Source: JANRKT01 sp033763355
GTDB lineage: Bacteria > Bacteroidota > Bacteroidia > Chitinophagales > Chitinophagaceae
Assembly: GCA_033763355.1 (NCBI GenBank)
Contig: JANRKT010000401.1
Coordinates: 1-7,145, forward strand
Direction: 5' to 3'
DNA: 7,145 nucleotides
Position 1 is the first letter of the stretch, and every line of letters begins with the position of its first letter. The notes beneath the pieces were generated by a model that ran no database searches, was not told the origin of the DNA, and was given only the letters and a program-made list of their open reading frames with translations. Shown here piece by piece: positions 1-5,732 of this stretch. Both the position numbers and the translations under genes were made by a program.

Positions 1-812
1 GTTATTTTACTTTTGGGACCTGTTTCAACTGCAGACTGCGTAATGAGAACTGCAGGCTGCCTCTGCCCCGGTGCAGTAAACAGCTCAAAATGGATTTTCC
101 CTTTATCAATCCCTTCTTTTTCCAGCCATTCCTTTACTTCAAAAATCATTTGCTCAGGCCCGCAAATGAAAATTTCATCCATTGATTTCACATCAACCAA
201 ATATTGTTTCAATTCAAAGCATTTATCTGCATTAATCCTTCCTGCATTGACGGGCACATCTGTTTTTTTCCGGCTTAAAACGTGAATAAGGTTCAGCCTT
301 TCCATGTATTTATTCTTCAGGCCTTCCAGTTCTTCAAAAAAAATAATAGAAGACCGGCTGCGGTTGCCATACACAAGCGTAAAACTGCTTTGGGCCTCCG
401 TTTGAAGCGTAGATTTAATAATAGAAATTACAGGCGTAATACCGCTTCCGGCTGCAAATGCGAGGTAATTTTTTTTATGAGAGGGATCAAGTAAGGTATA
501 AAACTTTCCGGTTGGCGGCAATACATCAAGTGTATCCCCCGGTTTAAGGTTTTCGTTTGCCCAGGATGAAAAAAGCCCTGCTTCAGCTTTTTTTATTGCA
601 ACTTTTAAAAGATTTTCCTGCGGAGAAGTACAGATTGAATAAGAACGCCTCACTTCTTCTCCGCTCAGTACTTTTTTCAGGGTAATATTCTGACCCTGTG
701 TATAGGTAAAAGTTTCTTTCAAATGCTCAGGAACATGAAAAGAAACAGATATGCAATCAGGGGTTTCTTTTTTTACTTCTTTAACAACAAGCTGATGGAA
801 ATGTATTGACAT
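1..812 (-). CDS. paaE: Phenylacetyl-CoA epoxidase reductase subunit (PaaE/PaaK-type), partial, C-terminus beyond left edge
   Basis: This protein is expected to pass electrons from NADPH through FAD and a 2Fe-2S cluster to the cytoplasmic multicomponent oxygenase that epoxidises the ring of phenylacetyl-CoA. Translating the minus strand from the ATG at 812-810 gives 270 residues with no stop before the edge. Visible motifs are the FAD-binding RSYS (56-59, within GEEVRRSYSIC), the NAD(P)-binding GSGITP (122-127), YGNR (148-151) and CGPEQM (217-222). The layout and many stretches match E. coli PaaE as I remember it, such as FDGEELRRCYSIC and LQTEPESQFTLIYGNR. The family is about 350-360 aa, so the missing part should be the linker and the C-terminal plant-type ferredoxin domain. 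It follows the TetR gene by 24 bp on the same strand, so cotranscription is likely. Other ferredoxin-NADP reductase-type oxygenase reductases are possible but less likely. Confidence 0.88.
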   Translation of the reverse strand, partial: MSIHFHQLVVKEVKKETPDCISVSFHVPEHLKETFTYTQGQNITLKKVLSGEEVRRSYSICTSPQENLLKVAIKKAEAGLFSSWANENLKPGDTLDVLPPTGKFYTLLDPSHKKNYLAFAAGSGITPVISIIKSTLQTEAQSSFTLVYGNRSRSSIIFFEELEGLKNKYMERLNLIHVLSRKKTDVPVNAGRINADKCFELKQYLVDVKSMDEIFICGPEQMIFEVKEWLEKEGIDKGKIHFELFTAPGQRQPAVLITQSAVETGPKSKI

Positions 813-836
813 GCAATAAGGGATATGGCTTTGATT

Positions 837-1433
837 TCAGTTCTTTTTTAATCCGCTGATGAGGTGCAGCACCATGTTATCCTCAAGGTCCTGATTGGAA
901 ATATTTTTTTTGGTGCGGTGCCAGAATTCAATACCCCTTACAGCGCTCATGATAGTGAGCACTGCCACATAGGGCTGAACTTTTTTGAACAACCCTTTTT
1001 TAATGCCATCTTCAATAATGCCTTCCAGCCGTTTTACATAAATTCTTCTTTCGTTCAGAAAGGTTGACAGGTAGGGCTCCCCGAGGTATTTGCTTTCGTT
1101 GGTGGTTACCAGTACTTCATCCGGCCTCTCCATCCACATGCTGATATGAAAACGGATGATCGCTTCCAGTTTCTGCAGGCTGTTTAGTGAATCGCTGTTT
1201 TCCACTTCGTTGAGATGGGCAGTAAATTCATTGCCTGTGCGGAAACAGATTTCCTGCAGCAGCTCTGCTTTTGATTTAATGTGATTATAAAGGCTTGCCG
1301 CTTCCACACCCACATCTCCCGCAAGGTCACGCATGCCTGTAGCGGAGAACCCTTTTTCACGGAATAATCTTGCCGCAGCAATGGTTATTACATCCCGCTT
1401 GCTCCCGTTTTTCTTTTGCCTGATTTTTGACAT
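837..1433 (-). CDS. TetR/AcrR-family transcriptional regulator, probable regulator of the adjacent paa genes
   Basis: A 198-aa protein with the usual TetR size and layout. The N-terminal helix-turn-helix spans about residues 13-62, with the typical pattern of an AARLFREKGF helix, then MRDLAGDVGV and the recognition segment ASLYNHIKSKAELL. The rest is an all-helical ligand-binding and dimerisation domain that diverges too much to identify a ligand. It sits 24 bp upstream of the paaE-like gene on the same strand, so it probably forms an operon with it and represses it. TetR-family PaaR proteins that respond to phenylacetyl-CoA are known in Thermus, which makes that ligand a reasonable inference here. 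A palindrome at 1473-1488 just upstream of the likely promoter is the candidate operator. The start at 1433 is the only one that retains the full HTH. Family is certain; the paa role is inferred from context. Confidence 0.9.
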   Translation of the reverse strand: MSKIRQKKNGSKRDVITIAAARLFREKGFSATGMRDLAGDVGVEAASLYNHIKSKAELLQEICFRTGNEFTAHLNEVENSDSLNSLQKLEAIIRFHISMWMERPDEVLVTTNESKYLGEPYLSTFLNERRIYVKRLEGIIEDGIKKGLFKKVQPYVAVLTIMSAVRGIEFWHRTKKNISNQDLEDNMVLHLISGLKKN

Positions 1434-1455
1434 GCTGTTAGCCGGTTTATAAAAT

Positions 1456-1463
1456 CAAAAATA
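1456..1463 (-). promoter_or_regulatory. -7 promoter element of the tetR-paaE transcription unit
   Basis: The minus strand reads TATTTTTG, a full match to the Bacteroidetes -7 consensus TAnnTTTG, ending 22 bp before the regulator's ATG. That would leave a short leader of roughly 15 nt. No clear TTTG -33 box is seen; the expected -33 position falls in the palindrome at 1473-1488. The motif is short and AT-rich, so chance occurrence is possible. Confidence 0.5.
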
Positions 1464-1472
1464 CAAAAATCA

Positions 1473-1488
1473 GCTAACACCCGTTAGC
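1473..1488. promoter_or_regulatory. Perfect 16-bp palindrome, candidate TetR/PaaR operator
   Basis: GCTAAC and GTTAGC are perfect 6-bp inverted arms around a 4-bp ACCC spacer. The site is 40 bp upstream of the TetR gene and begins 10 bp upstream of its likely -7 element, so a bound dimer would cover the -33 region. The inner 14 bp resemble the Thermus PaaR operator consensus as I recall it (CNAACGNNCGTTNG), differing at one defined position. A related half-site, GTTAGCCGGTT, occurs at 1437-1447, beside the start codon, and resembles the right arm plus flank of the palindrome (GTTAGCCCCGGTT at 1483-1495). Confidence 0.6.
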
Positions 1489-1536
1489 CCCGGTTAATGA
1501 TCAGTTGATATTTTTTTATTCATAGTGAAATTCATG

Positions 1537-1544
1537 TAGGTTTG
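1537..1544 (+). promoter_or_regulatory. -7 promoter element for the PfkB-family kinase gene
   Basis: TAGGTTTG matches the Bacteroidetes -7 consensus TAnnTTTG exactly. Transcription would start near 1550 and give a purine-rich leader of about 75 nt before the ATG at 1628. The -33 region (about 1511-1519) is a T-run without a clean TTTG box, so the call rests on one motif plus its position in a divergent intergenic region. Confidence 0.5.
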
Positions 1545-1627
1545 CAGCGCTTAAAAAAAAGTCCGGAAGAGGAAAAGACCGGAAGTCAGAAAGCAAATCA
1601 TCCATCACAAAAAAATTACAGCAGCGT

Positions 1628-2551
1628 ATGTCTCTGATTGTTGTAGGCTCAATGGCTTTTGATGACATAGAAACACCCTTTGGAAAAAGCGACCGGATTA
1701 TTGGCGGGGCAGCTACTTATATCGCATGGAGCGCTTCCAACTTTACAAAGCCCATCAGGCAGATTTCCGTTGTGGGCGGTGATTTTCCGCAGCAAGAACT
1801 GGATGAACTGAAAGCAAGGGGCGTAGAACTGGAGGGTGTGCAGATCAAAAAGAATGAAAAATCTTTTTTTTGGGCCGGCAGGTATCACTTAGACATGAAT
1901 ACAAGGGATACACTGGAAACACAGCTAAATGTATTGGGCAGCTTTGAACCAGTAGTGCCGGAAAGTTACCAGGGTTCTGAGTTTTTGATGCTTGGTAACC
2001 TGCTGCCGTCTGTGCAGATCAGTGTGATTAAGCAGCTGCGGAAAAAACCGAAACTGATTGTGATGGACACAATGAACTTCTGGATGGAAACAGCAATGGC
2101 CGACCTTGAGAAAGTTTTGAAGCATGTGGATGTATTGCTGGTTAATGACAGTGAGGCCAGGCAGCTGAGTGCACAGTTTTCGCTGGTAAAAGCAGCAAAA
2201 GAAATTATGAAGATGGGGCCAAAATACCTGATTATAAAAAAGGGTGAACACGGGGCTTTGTTGTTTTATAACGACCAGGTCTTCTTCGCCCCCGCTTTAC
2301 CGTTAGAAGATGTGTTTGACCCCACTGGCGCCGGGGATACTTTTGCAGGCGGTTTTATAGGACATATTGCTAAAACCGGGGATATTTCTTTTGAGAATAT
2401 GAAAAGAGGAATAATTGCAGGTTCAGCCATGGCGAGTTTTTGCGTAGAAAAGTTCGGCACCACACGTTTAAAAGAAATTACAAGGGAAGATATTGACAAC
2501 CGCATCCGGCAGTTTGTGGAGCTGGTGAATTTTGATATTGAACTTGTGTAA
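1628..2551 (+). CDS. PfkB/ribokinase-family sugar or nucleoside kinase
   Basis: A 307-aa cytoplasmic kinase of the ribokinase superfamily, which transfers the ATP gamma-phosphate to a sugar or nucleoside hydroxyl. The N-terminal substrate-side segment is IIGGAATYIAWSAS (24-37), with the paired glycines G26-G27. The NxxE motif that helps bind magnesium phosphate is N173-DS-E176. The C-terminal signature DPTGAGDTFAGGF begins at D231 and includes the anion hole and the catalytic base D237. Length is normal for the family. It resembles uncharacterised bacterial ribokinase-like proteins more than ribokinase, fructokinase or PfkB proper, so the substrate cannot be named. The ATG at 1628 follows an A-rich stretch and begins the expected first beta strand (SLIVVGSMAFDD). 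It is a single-gene unit whose stop lies 8 bp from the stop of the convergent lamin-tail protein gene. Confidence 0.9.
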   Translation: MSLIVVGSMAFDDIETPFGKSDRIIGGAATYIAWSASNFTKPIRQISVVGGDFPQQELDELKARGVELEGVQIKKNEKSFFWAGRYHLDMNTRDTLETQLNVLGSFEPVVPESYQGSEFLMLGNLLPSVQISVIKQLRKKPKLIVMDTMNFWMETAMADLEKVLKHVDVLLVNDSEARQLSAQFSLVKAAKEIMKMGPKYLIIKKGEHGALLFYNDQVFFAPALPLEDVFDPTGAGDTFAGGFIGHIAKTGDISFENMKRGIIAGSAMASFCVEKFGTTRLKEITREDIDNRIRQFVELVNFDIELV

Positions 2552-2559
2552 ATGATTTA

Positions 2560-4278
2560 TTATAGTCTTTTGGCCAGTGTAACCACATTCTTAAACTTTT
2601 TAACCTTTCCTTTCAGGTTAAATACTTCAGTTAGCACCACATATATTCCCATATTCAGCTTCTGGTTTTTTTCATCCAGGCCATCCCAGCGAAAGTATCC
2701 GTTCAATCCGCATAAGCCATTTCTCACAAGGTAACGTGCCGACCTTCCGCCTGCATCAAAAATGGTAATGTTACATACATAACCCGGTTCCGGAAACTGG
2801 TAATGGATGGTGAGAAAATCGTCAAAGCCGTCATTATCTGGTGAAAAAACTTCTGGGCTGATTGCAATTGTTCCCTGCAGCACATCAGCCAGTTTAAATT
2901 GTGAATTCCGGTAAGTGGGCGTCCCATAGCCCGCATCTGTTGCGGCGGAGTGCCAGTTGACCTTATCCTGTGAGGGTTTATTATAATCAATTCTTTCCAG
3001 CGATACCCCTTCGTTGTTGCTGATAAGTGCAAAATGCCATTTCTCTTCATATTGAAGTTCATCAATAATTTCTCCCAGGTTGTTGAGCAATACCACCGTT
3101 CCTTTGTCATCAGGATAAGAGGGCAATGAACTGACTTCAGCAAAGGCATCCGGGTTTTTGGCTGTGTATTGTTGTTTTACCATTGCTGCATTTTCTGTTG
3201 CCACAAGATAATCCTGCGGGAAAAATAAGACATCCTCAGCGGCAAGTTGTTTTAAAGAACTGATTCCACCGGTTAAATTCCTGTTAGCGATGTATAATTC
3301 TTTCAGGTTAATGATGCTGTTGCCCCTGTTGTACAATTCAATATAATCAGCGCCGTCTGGTTTGGGATTAAAGAGAATTTCATTGATAACAACATCAAAG
3401 CTGCCGGCAACGGCGCTTATACCAATTCTTGCTGTATTTTTAACGCCCACTGCTATGCCTTTACAATCTGAAACATTTTTGGCAATAATGGTATAAACTT
3501 TATTGCGCTGAAGCGGCACACTCAATTGTAATAAAACTTTATTGAAAAGCGGGCCGGCAGCAGTTGCCTTTTGCGGCGCTCCAATCCCATCGCTGATGCT
3601 GTAGTTATTTATTAAGGAGGCGGTGATACTGTCAAGTGGCTCATCAAAGGTTAAAGTAATATTGAGGCTGTCTGTTACAAATGCCCTTATAAGGGCAGGG
3701 GCGGTTGCATCAGCATTGTTGCCATCAACTGAATTTTTTTGACCCGGTGTGCCACCTTTCGGGTCAGCGCTTGCTTTCCAGTTGGAGTAACCGCTGCAGG
3801 GGTTTTTTATATCCATCATTTCCAGTGTCCACCCCCCTTCACTCTTTACCGGGTTCTGGTACCATGTGCTGTTGTATTCTACAGCATGAACACTAACACC
3901 CTCTTTTGATTTCAGGAAAATCAAATCACCATCATTATCCAAAGAAGGAAAACCGGAAACACCAATGGTTTTTCCTAATGCTGAAAGCAGTGTTACAGCG
4001 TTATTGGAACAAATCACTACAAAACTGTCGGGCTGTAAAGTAAAATTTACTGTTATGGTTGCAGTTGATGTACCATCGCTGATGCGCCAGCCATTTAAAT
4101 TAAATGATTGCGCTGATGTATTCCTCAGTTCAATAAACTCTGCATTGGGCAAACCTGCCTGCGGAGAAGGGTCAACCATCATTTCATCAATAATAACATC
4201 AAGGCGGTTAGCTGTCTGCGCTATTGACTGAAAATGTAGGATGATAAACAGTAAAACAAACCCTGTTGACCGGTACAT
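2560..4278 (-). CDS. Secreted protein with two lamin-tail domains and a C-terminal FlgD/gliding-type Ig domain
   Basis: A 572-aa exported protein. Residues 1-21 form a signal peptide: a basic start, the core FVLLFIILHF, and likely cleavage around A20-Q21. The first lamin-tail domain spans about 26-178 (IIDEMMVDPSP, AEFIELRN, ending GGTPG). An SbsA/CopC-like Ig domain spans about 190-285 (TLTFDEPLD, KVYTIIAKNVSD). A second lamin-tail domain spans about 296-456 (VVINEILFNPKPDGADYIELYN, ending GYGTP). The C-terminal region (about 471-572) is FlgD-like (FSPDNDGFDDF, ITIFDAGGR, WDGLDEK, MGIYVV) and resembles C-terminal domains of gliding and type 9 secretion cargo. No catalytic residues are evident, so a structural, adhesive or DNA/surface-binding role is more likely than an enzymatic one. 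Whether it uses the type 9 system is not shown: the C-terminus is not a clear type A or B sorting signal. It is transcribed divergently from the asd leader. Confidence 0.85.
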   Translation of the reverse strand: MYRSTGFVLLFIILHFQSIAQTANRLDVIIDEMMVDPSPQAGLPNAEFIELRNTSAQSFNLNGWRISDGTSTATITVNFTLQPDSFVVICSNNAVTLLSALGKTIGVSGFPSLDNDGDLIFLKSKEGVSVHAVEYNSTWYQNPVKSEGGWTLEMMDIKNPCSGYSNWKASADPKGGTPGQKNSVDGNNADATAPALIRAFVTDSLNITLTFDEPLDSITASLINNYSISDGIGAPQKATAAGPLFNKVLLQLSVPLQRNKVYTIIAKNVSDCKGIAVGVKNTARIGISAVAGSFDVVINEILFNPKPDGADYIELYNRGNSIINLKELYIANRNLTGGISSLKQLAAEDVLFFPQDYLVATENAAMVKQQYTAKNPDAFAEVSSLPSYPDDKGTVVLLNNLGEIIDELQYEEKWHFALISNNEGVSLERIDYNKPSQDKVNWHSAATDAGYGTPTYRNSQFKLADVLQGTIAISPEVFSPDNDGFDDFLTIHYQFPEPGYVCNITIFDAGGRSARYLVRNGLCGLNGYFRWDGLDEKNQKLNMGIYVVLTEVFNLKGKVKKFKNVVTLAKRL

Positions 4279-4329
4279 GCTTACAAAATAGCAATTCGGT
4301 TTTTTAAAATTGAATATCCTTCAGATTTT

Positions 4330-4361
4330 TTTGGCTGAAAGGCAATGCAGGGTTATTTTTG
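4330..4361 (+). promoter_or_regulatory. Promoter of the asd leader (-33 TTTG, -7 TATTTTTG)
   Basis: TTTG at 4330-4333 and TATTTTTG at 4354-4361 are separated by 20 bp. This is the best match in the window to the Bacteroidetes housekeeping promoter (TTTG, 19-21 bp, TAnnTTTG). Transcription should start a few bases after 4361, close to or at the ATG at 4366, which makes the small leader ORF leaderless or nearly so. Confidence 0.65.
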
Positions 4362-4365
4362 CGCC

Positions 4366-4428
4366 ATGTTAATAGTAAAGAAACATACAAAATGCACTAA
4401 AAAACATTTCTCTGAGGGGGAAGGTTAA
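4366..4428 (+). CDS. Putative 20-codon leader peptide rich in Lys and Thr, controlling asd
   Basis: A short ORF starting at ATG 4366 and ending at TAA 4426-4428. Codons 5-13 encode KKHTKCTKK, so seven of nine are Lys or Thr. These are end products of the pathway that needs Asd, as expected of an attenuator leader peptide. Its last codons (18-20 and the stop) overlap the 5' arm of the predicted antiterminator (4417-4426). A ribosome stalled at codons 12-13 would leave that arm free, while one reaching the stop would cover it. No Shine-Dalgarno is present and the -7 element ends only 4 bp before the ATG, so initiation would have to be leaderless or nearly so. If transcription begins after 4366 the ORF is not translated from this ATG. 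A-rich DNA also favours Lys codons by chance. Confidence 0.5.
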   Translation: MLIVKKHTKCTKKHFSEGEG

Positions 4429-4464
4429 AGTACAATTTGTATGTCAGCATATTGAGCCTTCCCC
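4417..4464 (+). promoter_or_regulatory. Predicted antiterminator helix of the asd leader
   Basis: RNA segment 4417-4426 (GGGGAAGGUU) can pair with 4455-4464 (AGCCUUCCCC) over 10 bp, including one G-U pair, with a loop of 28 nt. The 3' arm is the same sequence that forms the 5' arm of the intrinsic terminator at 4454-4484, so the two structures are mutually exclusive. The 5' arm coincides with the last codons and stop of the leader ORF, tying folding to ribosome position. Confidence 0.6.
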
Positions 4465-4484
4465 GACCGGGAAGGCTTTTTTTT
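4454..4484 (+). terminator. Rho-independent terminator upstream of asd (attenuator)
   Basis: GCCTTCCC (4456-4463) and GGGAAGGC (4469-4476) form a perfect 8-bp GC-rich stem with a 5-nt CGACC loop. The stem can extend by A-U and G-U pairs into the flank, and a run of eight T follows (4477-4484). Only the plus strand has the T-run. The only plus-strand features shortly upstream are the leader promoter and the 20-codon ORF, because the neighbouring gene is on the minus strand. It therefore most likely ends leader transcripts before asd. Confidence 0.85.
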
Positions 4485-4492
4485 AAACCTCA

Positions 4493-4520
4493 CCCCTGAC
4501 TCCATTTAAATGGAAAGGGG
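4493..4520 (+). repeat. Hairpin-forming palindrome between the terminator and the asd start
   Basis: TCCATTTAAATGGA (4501-4514) is a perfect 14-bp palindrome flanked by CCCCT (4493-4497) and AGGGG (4516-4520). Together they form a two-part hairpin with a small asymmetric internal loop (GAC opposite A). The upstream in-frame ATG at 4510 lies inside this stem, which argues against its use. The CTCACCCCTGACTCC...GGAAAGGGG style resembles palindromic intergenic repeats I associate with Bacteroidetes genomes, but copy number cannot be seen here. Confidence 0.55.
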
Positions 4521-4539
4521 TAATAAAAAACAAAATCAA

Positions 4540-5547
4540 ATGAGAGTCGCAGTAGTGGGTGCAACCGGCCTGGTTGGTACCAAAATGTTACAGATTCTGG
4601 CAGAAAGAAATTTTCCCGTAACGGAACTTCTTCCCGTTGCTTCAGAAAAATCAGTAGGCAAGGAAGTAGCATTTAAAGGAAAGAAATACAAAGTAGTGAG
4701 CATGACAGATGCGATTGCTGCCAAACCTGCTGTGGCTTTGTTTTCTGCAGGCGGAAGCACATCTCTGGAATGGGCGCCAAAATTTGCAGAAGCCGGAATT
4801 ACCGTTATTGATAATTCTTCCGCCTGGAGGATGGACCCCACCAAAAAATTAGTGGTGCCTGAAATTAATGCTGATGCGCTGACAAAAGATGACAAGATTA
4901 TTGCTAACCCCAATTGCTCAACCATTCAGATGGTGGTGGCATTGAACCCTCTCCATAAAAAATACAATATCAAAAGAGTTGTGGTGAGCACTTACCAGAG
5001 TGTAACCGGCACCGGTAAAAAAGCCGTTGACCAGTTGATGGGTGAAAGGGACAAAGCCGTTAAAGGCAGCAATGGCGAATACCCCATGGCTTACAAATAT
5101 CCCATTGACCTGAATGTCATTCCTCAGATTGATGTGTTCCTCGACAATGGTTACACCAAGGAAGAAATGAAAATGGTGAACGAAACCAAAAAGATCATGA
5201 GGGATGATTCCATCCGTGTAACTTCCACTACTGTGCGCATCCCGGTAATGGGCGGCCACAGCGAAAGTGTGAATGTGGAATTTGCAAATGATTATATACT
5301 GGATGAAGTAAAAACTTTATTGGGCAAAGCGCCTGGTGTTGTTCTGGTTGACGACCCTTCCGCACAGCAATACCCTATGCCCAAAGATGCACATGAAAGG
5401 GATGAAGTATTTGTAGGAAGGCTGAGAAGAGATGAAACACAGCCCAATACTTTAAACATGTGGATTGTTAGCGATAACCTGAGAAAAGGCGCAGCAACCA
5501 ATGCTGTGCAGATAGCTGAATACCTGATGCAGAAAAAGTTGTTGTAA
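4540..5547 (+). CDS. asd: Aspartate-semialdehyde dehydrogenase
   Basis: Asd (EC 1.2.1.11) reduces L-aspartyl-4-phosphate with NADPH to L-aspartate 4-semialdehyde, the branch point to diaminopimelate/lysine, threonine, methionine and isoleucine. From the ATG at 4540 it has 335 residues, a normal length. The dinucleotide-binding loop is GATGLVG (7-13). The catalytic cysteine is C126 in NPNCST, and the active-site histidine is H240 in GGHSESVNVEF. SAGGS and NSSAWRMD are also typical. An in-frame ATG at 4510 would add ten polar residues (ERGNKKQNQ) that the family lacks and lies inside a hairpin. ATG 4540 follows an A-rich stretch and begins directly with the first beta strand (RVAVVGATG), so I prefer it. 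Sequence style is closer to the Gram-positive-type Asd than to E. coli Asd. A terminator/antiterminator leader precedes it. Transcribed alone; the next gene is convergent. Confidence 0.96.
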   Translation: MRVAVVGATGLVGTKMLQILAERNFPVTELLPVASEKSVGKEVAFKGKKYKVVSMTDAIAAKPAVALFSAGGSTSLEWAPKFAEAGITVIDNSSAWRMDPTKKLVVPEINADALTKDDKIIANPNCSTIQMVVALNPLHKKYNIKRVVVSTYQSVTGTGKKAVDQLMGERDKAVKGSNGEYPMAYKYPIDLNVIPQIDVFLDNGYTKEEMKMVNETKKIMRDDSIRVTSTTVRIPVMGGHSESVNVEFANDYILDEVKTLLGKAPGVVLVDDPSAQQYPMPKDAHERDEVFVGRLRRDETQPNTLNMWIVSDNLRKGAATNAVQIAEYLMQKKLL

Positions 5548-5684
5548 AAGGGCGGGAAGCAAACCTGTGATGCCTGACATTTGTCGCTTTGTTTCACTGT
5601 AGGTAAAAATAGTTTTGTTTTTTTGCACTTGCCATTCTGTGTAAAAAAATATATACCCTGCGTGTGCCGCAGCAATGCATTGAA

Positions 5685-5715
5685 GGTATGATTGGTTTAA
5701 TTTTTTAATTATACC
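5685..5715. other. AT-rich hairpin between the convergent asd and SDR genes
   Basis: GGTATGATTGG (5685-5695) can pair with TTAATTATACC (5705-5715) over 11 positions, including three G-U pairs on the plus strand, with a 9-nt loop. It lies between convergent stops at 5547 and 5733. It lacks a GC-rich stem and a following T-run on either strand, so it is at best a weak or processed 3' end. No other terminator was found in this 185-bp gap. Confidence 0.3.
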
Positions 5716-5732
5716 CAAACTGAACATCAGCG

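Noticed and set aside
1562..1583. TCCGG/CCGGA inverted repeat in the kinase leader
   Set aside because: Only 5-bp arms with a 12-nt loop in purine-rich sequence; not distinguishable from chance.
2724..3149. 141-residue open frame inside the lamin-tail gene
   Set aside because: It is an alternate frame of a well-supported domain protein on the same strand, with low-complexity composition and no recognisable motif.
4285..4291. TATTTTG on the minus strand as a -7 element for the lamin-tail gene
   Set aside because: One base short of the TAnnTTTG pattern with no -33 partner; not strong enough to list, although the gene must have a promoter in this gap.
4441..4455. Four-codon ORF (ATG to TGA) just before the terminator
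   Set aside because: Too short to judge, no supporting initiation context, and it is not needed to explain the leader.
4362..4484. Lysine or SAM riboswitch in the asd leader
   Set aside because: The region before the terminator is only about 90 nt, has no multi-helix core recognisable as a lysine aptamer, and its structure is explained by a two-state helix. A small unknown aptamer or a free-standing small RNA cannot be fully excluded.
4510..4539. Extended asd start at ATG 4510
   Set aside because: It adds ten polar residues not expected in the family and lies inside a hairpin stem; ATG 4540 gives the normal N-terminus.
5452..5727. Minus-strand open frames overlapping the 3' end of asd
   Set aside because: They overlap asd on the opposite strand, have no family features, and their extension into the gap lacks a promoter-like element.
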